A stretch of 64,000 nt of DNA. Source: Calycina herbarum (Eukaryota; Ascomycota; Leotiomycetes; Helotiales; Pezizellaceae). Each line of letters starts with the position of its first letter. Position 1 is the stretch's first letter. Where the stretch lies: the NCBI GenBank assembly GCA_001414485.1, contig LLEY01000002.1, positions 62,001 to 126,000 on the forward strand, read 5' to 3'. Made by a program: the position numbers and the translations under genes. The notes beneath the pieces were generated by a model. That model made no database searches. It had not been told where the DNA came from and saw nothing but the letters and a program-made list of their open reading frames with translations. This document shows positions 55,311 to 64,000 of this stretch, in pieces.

Positions 55311-56099
55311 CCGTTGAAGTTATCCAGTTTTGAGGAGAATATCTCCCTTTGGAGTGCTGCCATTGGCTTCCAATGATTACAGCTACTTCAGCATGGAAGA
55401 AATATCGAAGCGGGGTCGTCATTAAGTCAAGACCACAAGAGAAAATCCAGTGCAAGGGATGTGGAAACCTCACGAATATGAGTGAGCAGCTCTCAGTGAG
55501 AGAAACTTCATAGCCAAGATGGCCCCAAATATGGGAACTCATAAGAGCGATAGTGAAAGGAATGGGAGAGGGGTATTATACCTCGCTTATCGAAACACCA
55601 AGTTATTGCTTACAATGATGAACGGGTGCTAGGGTTTCCAAAAAGCAATACCATAAGACCGTTGAGAATTCCTCAAGGGATTAAGTACGCCCAAGGAGAA
55701 GTTGCATCACAAGATCATACTCATGTAAGCCGCGTAAATCTTTGGTCTCTTAAGCCATGCCCCAAGTTCAAAAGACGAACTTGACCAAGCTAAATAAAGT
55801 CGTCTCACAGCTTAATTATCGAAATGTGTCTAGTAACTACTTGAACGAAATCAGAACATGTTGCTGTTGAACCCACCTCCACTCTCGAGATGAAATATAT
55901 CGTACTCAAAGGGCTCTCGTAGCTTTACCACTTCCAGGTATAAATTCATAAATTTCCCGATGCCAAACCCAAAGTCAGGAGACTCTCAATAATGGTTCAT
56001 CCAAACCTTTCTCGGACATTACTCGTACAACCAAATATACCAGTGACACGACCAATAACTAGGGTGTAAATAATTGTTGATTGGTTCTTTGGTTTTCTT
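55311..56099. other. intergenic, nothing recognised
   Basis: Mixed-composition DNA between satellite blocks; no open frame with resemblance. Confidence 0.4.
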
Positions 56100-56255
56100 T
56101 CATAATTTTGACGAAAATTATCTCTAAATGTATGGTGTTTTGGGGGAAATTATCTTAAAGATTAAATTATCTCTGGACTCGTAATACATGCTTTACCATT
56201 TTAACCAAAGTTTTTTCAAAATACATGGGGGTTGAAGAAAATTATCTTGAATAGA
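56100..56255. repeat. doublet satellite, distal block
   Basis: Four more diverged units, as two pairs about 30 bp apart (56110/56140 and 56204/56235). Confidence 0.6.
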
Positions 56256-57613
56256 AAAAATGGCGCTGGGAGCTAGAGCGAAGAAAGCCTCCGCAACATG
56301 CCCTCACGTAGTGGTGGACTATATGCAGAAGCAGCTGCATGGACAATGATTGCACCTCGCATTTCGTATGCTGGGGTACAAAGTGTTCAAAAAAAAGACC
56401 ACCAAATCAATTACTTCGAGAAACGAACAATGGATCCACGATCTTCATAAAAAAGTTGAAGCTTAAGAATTGGTGAAAACAATGCTTTAACAAAACGATA
56501 AAAGAGCGGCAATACTTCGATAGAGATGGAAACAAGGAAATAATGTTGACACGACTGGGAGAACCAGGAATGCAAACCCAATTCGAAAACAGCAGAAGCA
56601 GTAAATCAAAGATTCCTGAAGGAATGGCGTGCGATGCCGCAGTCCGAAAGAGCACACCATTCCCTTCTTAGAAACAATCATGACTCGAGATTATGTACCA
56701 AGTAATACGTAGAAAAGATGTCGCAAGAAGCAATATCATACCAAACGCTGTAGAAAGGATATGGGCGAAGTTACTGTTGACAAACAATCTACCGTCGAAA
56801 GCAACCAAGCATCCATGACTTTCTACAAAACCCAATACAAAACGCACACTCCAATTACCACAGTAACTCCAGCAGCTACTGACGCCAACCAGAAGGAATG
56901 CGTCCTCCAGAGTCTTTCATTGTCTTGTCGAGAATGAGTCTGGTTGATGATTTTATCATGAAGTGGCGTCTGAGTGGGCATCACAAACCCAGTTCTCGAT
57001 TAAATCCATCAATCGATAACTCTGCGTGAAGAACATAAAATGAAATATCGACGCCTTTCCATCTTCTCCGATGAGTCTTTTGTTTTTTGTCTGGGGACTC
57101 CTCTTCCCCGGGAAGAGGGATATTTAAACAATTTACGAAAGAATTAGTCTACAATGAAGGAGAATGTGGTTTCTTGTCAAAAAGCGGATTGGGTTTTGGG
57201 AAAGGAGAAAGTGGGAAGGGGTTATTCGATTTGAGGGAGGGCTTAGGCTTCAATTGAGGTAGTAAAAAGCACATCTCTAAGCCTCGCGACAATGGTGGGT
57301 GAACGGAGATTGTTTCAATTTGTAATTTGATTGAGCAAATTTTGATTCTAAAATTGACGAGTCCCGCAAGGAATATGTTCGATGAAAAACCAATACCCAT
57401 TCAAAGATCAAGAACACAATGTGTCAAGAATTTCTCATGCTCCCTTGCATAACTGCTAGGATTCAGTGCATCATAATGTTAGTAAATAGAAAAGACCCCA
57501 CAAGCGACGCCATAAGAGTCTTGTAAAGCCTGCATGCGATCATTCCTCACAAACCTATGAAAGCCACAAAACTCCCCGCCGTGAGACTTGTCTCTTACAC
57601 ACCTATACATGGT
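56256..57613. other. intergenic, nothing recognised
   Basis: Short shadows only. Confidence 0.4.
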
Positions 57614-58225
57614 TCAACGATGACCAAAACACCGAGGTGAGCCTCGCTCTTTAGGCTTGCTACAGCGCCGGTGGTCCCTCTGGCGGTAGGTGCAAAGGTG
57701 CTCGTCACAATACCAGTGCCCATGGCGTTGTTTTTGTTGACATTCTCGAGTCTGACACTCATGTTCCTCGCAGAAGGTCGAGTTCTCAGTGCCACTCTTT
57801 ACCTTATCGCAGGTGCCCTCATTGCATTGGTGGGACAGACAAGCTGATTTACCGGCTCGTTTCTTTTTGCAACCAGATTTCTTGCAGACGTGATGCCGAC
57901 AGTATTGGTAGCAAGAATAACGAGTGTCTTTACAACCTTGTACTCCGCAGGCATGCTGTTCGCAGTATGATGAGCCCAGGAATATGGGCTCTTGGCAATA
58001 TGAGTCCAAGCAAGTGTGAGAGGGACAATACCGCGTCACAGTGGTGTGGTCTATTCTTCGACCGGATGCACAGCCTGGCATTTCGCAGCGGTGTAAGTTA
58101 CACCAGCCTGTGCTACCGCCATCGTCCCTTTGTTCCCATACTGATGCCGCGTATGGGCAGTCTTCGTCGGCGCATTTACATTGATCGCAGAGATTGAACC
58201 TTGGGAGGTGATAGTTCTCGATTTT
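57614..58225 (-). CDS. Cys/His-rich repeat protein, 5' end unresolved
   Basis: A stop-free minus frame of 203 codons runs from just after an in-frame TGA (58226-58228) to the stop at 57614-57616. It repeats the pattern CxxHxCxxxxC about seven times at 22-32-residue spacing: CNLHRCEMPGC, CPSHTCLDSYC, CEQHACGVQGC, CRHHVCKKSGC, CLSHQCNEGTC, CEEHECQTREC, CDEHLC, with a final CFGH. Zinc binding is a natural inference. The only in-frame ATG (58081) would cut off the first repeat, so an upstream exon is probable; AAG before GTTCAATC near 58200 is a possible acceptor. I do not recognise a named family. The gene could be intact with an unseen first exon, or 5'-truncated. Confidence 0.55.
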   Translation of the reverse strand, partial: KIENYHLPRFNLCDQCKCADEDCPYAASVWEQRDDGGSTGWCNLHRCEMPGCASGRRIDHTTVTRYCPSHTCLDSYCQEPIFLGSSYCEQHACGVQGCKDTRYSCYQYCRHHVCKKSGCKKKRAGKSACLSHQCNEGTCDKVKSGTENSTFCEEHECQTRECQQKQRHGHWYCDEHLCTYRQRDHRRCSKPKERGSPRCFGHR

Positions 58226-59898
58226 TCATGGAACATCGAGCTGTTTGAGAAAATAAGTTGGCGAATCTAGCTCCAAAGTTTCCCGCCTAAGGTAGGTGGA
58301 GCCATACGATCGACCGTATTCCGATTTGGCAAGGATGAGTGCCATATTGGCGAGGCTGAGCAGTCAGAAACCGAACAAATGAATGGATAATTCGTCTGAG
58401 CGATGATTTCAACTCGATAGAGCGTGCGGGTATATAAACAATAGTGCAAGTCCTATCGAAACAAAATAGAAATTCTATCTCGATAGAATCAAGAGGAGAA
58501 AGATTCGGCTGACAACCACCACCACCTCAGTTGTAGCACAAAAGCTTAGTAAATCTCATCTCCCCCTGCCCGTCGCCCCTCTCACAAACGAAGGAAAAGT
58601 GAGGCTGCGCCCCACAAATCGAAACCCCCCTTCGCTTACCATTTGTCAAACCACCACCGGCATAGTCCTCCACCAGCCTCCTATGTGCTGGTGCATTCTC
58701 CACCGAACAATAGGGCGGTGAATTTACGCACGAAGAAAGTTGGTCGGGCACCCTACACTTTGTACTTTGAAGCCAGTAATGAGAAAGGAATACTGCAGGA
58801 TCAGTATTGAGCTAAATAAGTCTAGTAATTAAATTACACGCGCGCCAAAAACGAGGGTGTCGATTTACGGGCGAGAGCGGCAAGCGCCTGAAAGAACTTT
58901 AGCCGGAAGCCACGAGACGACTCTTTCTCACGCTCGCTTACCGACCCCCCAAAAAAAGACTGAAACATTAAGAGTATAAAGAACTAGGAATATAAAACCC
59001 CAAAGCCAACAGCCCAACTAGGTTGACGATATTTTCAGGTCCATAGTGTCTGGCTCTGATTCGACATATCGCCAAATAAGATTCGGATCCTAGAAAATAA
59101 CACCACAAAAACAAAATACCATCTCAAGAGTAAAAGTTACCGAATTTGAAATGAGTGAATGTCTTTTTCAACAACAAACACCATTTCGAAAACAAACGTA
59201 TTTTCGAAATTAGATCTTTCAATTTTGTAGAGGAAAAGAATTGTTAAACTGTCTCGTGCTGTAGCGCCTACTAAGGGTTTCCCGGATCCTCTAGTCACGT
59301 AGTCGTGCTTTCACTGTAGATTGTTGACGGAGAGGAACTCATCTGACATTCGGGCGACCCTTTGACGTGCATGTGTAGGTTGGCTAGGTGCCCATACCTA
59401 ACTATTTTCCATGAACTCGGCCTCTGTTCAGTGGGCTTTCCATGTTCCTTTGGAGAAACTTTTTTCAACGAAGGAGAGAACGTGGTCAAGGGCTGCTTTG
59501 TTTTTACTGAAGCTTAGGCGTTATGGAACTTCGACTTTTGAAAAGAATGATTAGAATCGGAACTCGAGAGAAATTTCCAAGCCGACTGAACCACGTTTTC
59601 TACCACCATGTGGGTTGAATGCGAAAGGAAAAGTCAGGAACCAGCAAAAGCAAGTGTTGAAATGCATGTGGACTCTTCTGGCAACAGGTGACTGACCCAT
59701 TGGAGAAGAATTGCAAATGACTCTCCAATCAGGAACAGAGCAAAACACATGGCCAAACGGAAAGGGCCTTAAAGAAAACGTAAATCGAATTATCTAGGAT
59801 ATCCGCACAAAAACCAAAAGTCAAACGAACGCCCCTCCCTCAATCCGGAAATCCAAACACAAGGCCATGCCCCCTCTCTCGTATTAAGTGCAAAAGAC
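58226..59898. other. intergenic, nothing firm
   Basis: Should contain the missing first exon of the Cys/His protein if it exists. No other gene seen. Confidence 0.4.
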
Positions 59899-60637
59899 CT
59901 AAGCCTTCCACTCAGTCCTCCCAAGTCTCACAATATCAGACTGCCCCAACTCAATCAACTTCTCACCCCCCTCCACCGCCTTAAGTCCAGCACTAACAGC
60001 AGCCTTAGCAATCACCTCAGCATCCTGCGCCCAAACATCCTTAAACACATGTCCAAACATGCCCATCCCACCCGCCAACTTCCTCAAAACCCACTCCGTA
60101 GGTCGACTATCATCTCTATCCCCCACAATCAAACCAGGCCGAAGAATTATAGTATGTTCAAACCCCAACTCCTTAACAGCTTCCTCAAGCTCTCCCTTCA
60201 TTTTGGGATACGGTATGAAAGATTTAGAATTCGCGCCACCCGTGGAAACCAGGACGTAGACTTTTACGCCGGACGATTTTGCGGTTTTCGCGAGGGAGAG
60301 GTTGAGGTCATAGTCTATTGCTCGTTGGGCGGCGACGCTGCCGGCTTGTGCTTTGGTTGTTCCGAGGGCGGAGAAGAAGATCGAGGGGGGTGGGGTGATG
60401 GCGGAGAGTTTTGTTGCCCAGGTGGAAGACTCGGGGTCTGCGATTGGGTTGAGTTTGGCATCCTTTATGGATGGTTCGCGGCGGGAGAAGGTGGTTATGG
60501 AGGAAACTTTTGGTAGAGCGAGGAGGGTTGAGAGGATGTGTGAGCCCTGGGGAATTGATTAGTGAGTGTTGGCATTGAGAGAGGGAAGAACATACGACGA
60601 GGCCGGTGGAGCCTACTACTGCTGCGGTGGAAGTCAT
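59899..60637 (-). CDS. FMP52: Fmp52-like mitochondrial NAD(P)-binding protein
   Basis: Exons 60596-60637 and 59899-60546 (intron 60547-60595) give 229 residues, the usual Fmp52 length. The intron splits the Rossmann glycine motif, giving GSTGLVGSHIL at about residues 9-19. Further family features are FSALGTTKAQAGS, YDLNLSLAKTAK, YVLVSTGGAN, and the ending FEHTIILRPGLIVGDRD with ELGQSDIVRLGR. Yeast Fmp52 is associated with the mitochondrial outer membrane and highly purified mitochondria; its reaction is unknown. It belongs to the atypical SDR group related to HTATIP2. It is divergently placed from MET10 with 1245 bp between starts. Confidence 0.92.
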
Positions 60638-61882
60638 TTTGAAATGAGTTATATGGTATGGTATGAGTTGTTTGTGAATTGATTGTTGTATGGAAGTGTG
60701 GTTGTGGATGTTGTTGTTGATGGTGTTGATGAAACAAATTGGAAAGAAATTTACGAAGGAAGTAAAGAGATATTATATACTTTACTCGGGTATGATTGAC
60801 GTACCTTGTCGTATGATGTCCAGAGTAGATGCGGACGTAGAACTTCTCTGCAAACTCCCCACGAAGTTTACCCTTATTGATCCTCCGGGCGGACATGATG
60901 AATAACGGAAGACTCTATTTTCCCCCTTCAGCTCCGAGTAAACCAATTGTGATGCAATGAAGTCTTATCGGCGAGGAAGTTGGTGGTCTGGATGACGTTT
61001 AGTGAACTTAAATCCGTCGCATTCGCAAATTCTGCCCCTGTTCCTCTGAGCAGGGTTCACATACCTAGTACCTCGGCCGAAAAGTTTGTGATCAGTCTTC
61101 GGGACTCAATCGGCCCGTTGATCGGATGAAGCCCTACGGCCGGAAGTAAGCAAGGCTGACAAAAATTATCACGGCTTTTCAGCCTTGTAATGGAAGACAT
61201 CCAATTGGTTCTTCTTAACCTCACAAGAAGGGTTCAGTCACGAGTCACGTGAAGTCACGCAATCATGATTATCTCAGGGGCTCAGGGGTCGTGGCGGTTT
61301 CGGCTCCATAGACAGGGATGAAGAAATAAGGTGTCATTTCTCGTGACAATGATATTTTGCTGCTTCAACAACAAAGCCAATGCCCGTCGAATGGCCTGCG
61401 CTGCCGCCAGTCTATACAATTAGGTTGCCGGTATCAAATTCTGTTTGACTCTCTATGATTGAAAGAAGAATAGGGCGTAAGTAGAAAGAAAGAGCCTTTT
61501 ATTCCAGGTGCTTGGAAGCCGTCGAGTCAATTCGTCCGTGGTTGACTTCATAGAGGAAGTTTCCCCCCCAAAAAGTCATCTAGTAGTCTGTCTAAGCGCA
61601 AGCATCTACGAAGCTGCTCTAGACGTTTTTAGCTCCGATAATAGGCTACTTCTCCTACTACTCGTCCCCCACTTACTCGAGTAGATTTCCAATCTTTCTC
61701 TAGGCTAAGTTTATCATCCCATCCCGCCTTTTTTTTTTTGTCTCTCTCCCCCAAACTTTTTCTCAGCCTTCCTCCTCGGCCTTGCACAAGTTTGCTGGCT
61801 TGCAAAAGTTTCGGGTCTCATCCCTCACTTCCCTTCATTCCTTCAGCTTCTGGGTCAACTTCTGATCCAAACTACATTCGCA
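60638..61882. promoter_or_regulatory. divergent promoter region FMP52/MET10
   Basis: Contains the palindrome TCACGTGA at 61245-61252 and a strong C/T-rich tract with a T-run (61725-61770) about 110-160 bp before the MET10 ATG, a typical filamentous-fungal core promoter feature. Confidence 0.5.
61245..61252. promoter_or_regulatory. TCACGTGA E-box
   Basis: Perfect palindrome about 630 bp upstream of MET10. In budding yeast TCACGTG is the Cbf1 site controlling sulfur genes; that the same applies here is inference, since CACGTG also occurs at several unrelated places in the window. Confidence 0.3.
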
Positions 61883-64000
61883 ATGGGCGAACCCATGGAT
61901 GTTGACACGCCTTCCAAAGGCAAGAAGAGAGGTTCTGACGGGCAACTTCCTGCGCCCAAGAGACTGGTAAGACTGAAAATCCTACTCGCCTGTTATATTT
62001 CTAACTCTCTTTAGGAACCCGCTGGAGGTCCAGTTCTTGCCAGCACATGGAACACCGAAGACGAAATATCCTCCTTCCAAAAATTCAACTCCAAATCCTC
62101 AAGTCTACCATTTGGTCAACCCATTGATTTCGCATCAATCACCGGCCCAACCTACATCACCGCCCAAACCCTCACCCAACAAGTAGCATACGCATTGTCC
62201 GACAAAATCTTCTCCTACTCCCCCGAATCTTTCGACCTGGACATCGCAGTAAAGAATTGGTCAGCACAGAACATTCCAAATACCCATGGCTATACTACAC
62301 AAGTGGCACCTATGCAGACACGTTCTGGCGCAGGATCAATCGCTCTCGGATATATGTTCTCCAAAGATTTCGATCTCGCCAAGCGACATATTCCCCAGTC
62401 CCTTTTAGCCTCTTCTTCCAGCTTGCATAGCCTGCGGGCCGCACTCGACCAACTCGCACTACTGTACTCGGTTGCCAATCCATTCGTTGCCCATGTTGCT
62501 GCAGTCGATTATGCGCCAGGCCCATCCGGGGGGTTGGTCACTGATTATGCTACGGCCTTGACGACTGCTGAGGAGTTGGGCTTGGGACTTGTTTCTAGCT
62601 CATCTGCGTATGAGATCCAGCATATGGCATTGTTCTCTACGATTATCGCTAGCGTTCTGCCAACTATTCATATATATGATGGTATAAATGTCGGTCGTGA
62701 CACTCTTCGTGTTATTGATGTTACCAGTCAGGCTAGCTTGAGCGCTACATATAAGAATGTTTTGAGTGTGCTTTCCAAGGCCAGCAAGAAAGCTGATGCT
62801 GAAGCCAAGGTCACCCAATTGCTCGCTGCATTAAACAACGAGCTTGGGACTGATTATAACCTCTTCGAGTACTCTGGTCACGCTTCTGCGGAGACCGTTT
62901 TGGTTGTTTTTGGCAGTGTTGAGGCCTCCATCGCAAAGCAAATCGGCGAAAAAGTGGCTGGTGAGGGTAAGAAGATTGGTGTCATCAATGTACGAGTTTA
63001 CAGACCATTTTCTGAGGAAGCATTTTTGAACTCCTTGCCCGCTTCGGTCCAGAACATTCTTGTTCTCGGTCAAGTTTTGGACCAGTCTGCTGTATCTGAC
63101 GAGTCTACCCACTCCAATCTTTATGAGGATGTTTTGGCCGCAACAGTTTTCTCCGACAAATTCTCAACAAGTCCTTTCATTCTTGACCGAAAATATGCTC
63201 GCTCAGAGCCAGTCACGCCAGCTTTCATCAACTCTATTCTTAGCCCATCAGCTGGTAAAGATACTGAATCCGAGCAAATTCAACTACTTTCTGTTGAGAA
63301 AGTCAAACAATATACATTCTGGGATTTGGAAGATTCCGCCGCTTCGACCGCTCCATCAGCTGTTAGCAAGCTACTTTCAGAAGATCCTACCAACAATGTT
63401 GTTGTCAATCAAACTCACGACAACCTTACTCAAGGCGGTATTGTTCGAACCGATATTCGCAGCTCTAAACAAACCATCGAAGCATACTACCCAATTGAGT
63501 TTGCCGATGTGGTCTATGTTGGTGACGAGAAGCTTTTGAAAGAAATTGCAATCGTCAGCAATGTCAAGACCAACGGAAAGCTCATCGTGAAGCTCCCAGG
63601 AGTCAAGGAAGAGGATTTGGAGAAGAAGCTCTCTTCAGCTATTCGAAATGATATCAAGTTCAGAAACATCCAATTAATTGTTCTCGATACCACTCTTTCC
63701 GCAGCTGTTGAGAGGGACTCTGCAGTCGAAGCTCTACTCGTCGAAGTTGCATTCCTCAAGGTTGCTCAACCAGATTCAGCTGGAGCCGGGCCACAAAAGC
63801 TCGCTCAGATAAATGGTGGATTGGAACTATTGCAAGAAGTTGCTTCTGATATGGATAAATCTCTTCGCCGAGTCGAGATTCCAGGACAATGGGGCGAGGT
63901 TGATGTTGATGCTGAAGCTTCTGACCTTCCACGAACCATCAAGTCAAGCAGTTTCACTGGTTTCGAGAAAGAGGACAAGGAGGAACCAACTCTTCTCCGT
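61883..64000 (+). CDS. MET10: sulfite reductase flavoprotein (alpha) subunit, N-terminal part
   Basis: Exon 1 is 61883-61966, the intron 61967-62014 (48 nt), and exon 2 runs open from 62015 past the window edge: 690 codons without a stop. Ordered resemblance to fungal Met10 includes FGQPIDFASITGPTYITAQ, VAPMQTRSGAGSIALGYM, VTDYATALTTAEELGLGLVS, AYEIQHMALFSTIIAS, IHIYDGINVGRD, FEYSGHASAETVLVVFGSVE and IGVINVRVYRPFSEEAFL, the pyruvate-ferredoxin-oxidoreductase-like N-terminal region of Met10. The FAD- and NADPH-binding reductase domains must lie beyond 64000. Met10 supplies electrons from NADPH to the sirohaem beta subunit (Met5) for six-electron reduction of sulfite to sulfide in cysteine and methionine synthesis. 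Residues 10-28 are basic (KGKKR then PKR), an extension of unknown use. Confidence 0.93.

Noticed and set aside
22369..64000. Sulfur-metabolism gene cluster (DUG2 with MET10)
   Set aside because: They are about 36 kb apart with unrelated genes between; shared pathway alone does not make a cluster.
1..64000. CRISPR arrays, bacterial operons or phage genes
   Set aside because: No regularly spaced palindromic repeats with unique spacers; genes carry spliceosomal introns.

Overview
The window reads as nuclear DNA of a filamentous ascomycete (Pezizomycotina). Genes carry one to five short introns of about 48-120 nt with GT/AG ends and CTAAC-like branch sites. Introns excise cleanly to give DUG2, TAPT1/Emp65, FMP52, MET10, a DHA2 MFS pump, a 2EXR protein and LaeA-like methyltransferase remnants. 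A Leotiomycete (Sclerotinia/Botrytis-like) host is my inference from gene content and the AT-rich, RIP-like decay of transposons; it was not tested by search.

Layout. 1-13 kb is a gene graveyard: a broken two-exon gene (277-742), a secreted-protein pseudogene (2293-2999), one intact ankyrin gene (4183-5145), a LaeA-like methyltransferase pseudogene meeting an inverted dynamin-GTPase fragment (5738-7863), a possible solo LTR, an intron-containing tRNA-Asp (8618-8699), a frameshifted LRR-type pseudogene (9547-10925) and a decayed Fot1/pogo transposon with intact ends (11013-12876). 13.5-32.7 kb is mostly ordinary: MFS transporter, TDP2-like phosphodiesterase with a frame-breaking 28-bp duplication, an unknown protein with three HxH/CxxxxC modules, DUG2, a dienelactone-hydrolase-like pseudoenzyme, TAPT1 and an SDR. 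33-35.5 kb holds a perfect 18-bp minisatellite, a 101-bp MITE with a 21-C run and decayed small-protein modules. 35.9-48.2 kb is gene-rich: split-barrel/flavin-reductase fusion, a small secreted protein behind an array of seven TACGTCA sites, a pseudokinase, a 2EXR protein, an HSL-type esterase and an SMP-30/regucalcin-like lactonase. 48-60 kb is sparse: a coiled-coil protein, a CCGAG-type degenerate satellite, a second AT-rich doublet satellite split by an 808-bp hAT element with an 8-bp target duplication, and a Cys/His repeat protein. 60-64 kb has FMP52 and the N-terminal 690 codons of MET10 running off the right edge.

Functional links. DUG2 (glutathione breakdown) and MET10 (sulfite reduction) both belong to sulfur metabolism but lie about 36 kb apart, so this is not a cluster. 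No biosynthetic cluster, CRISPR array or bacterial-type operon is visible. The most original signals are the HxH/CxxxxC module protein, the CxxHxCxxxxC repeat protein, the TACGTCA promoter array, the CCGAG satellite shared by two distant loci in opposite orientation, and the satellite/hAT nest. All assignments are by eye; no alignment or RNA data were available.
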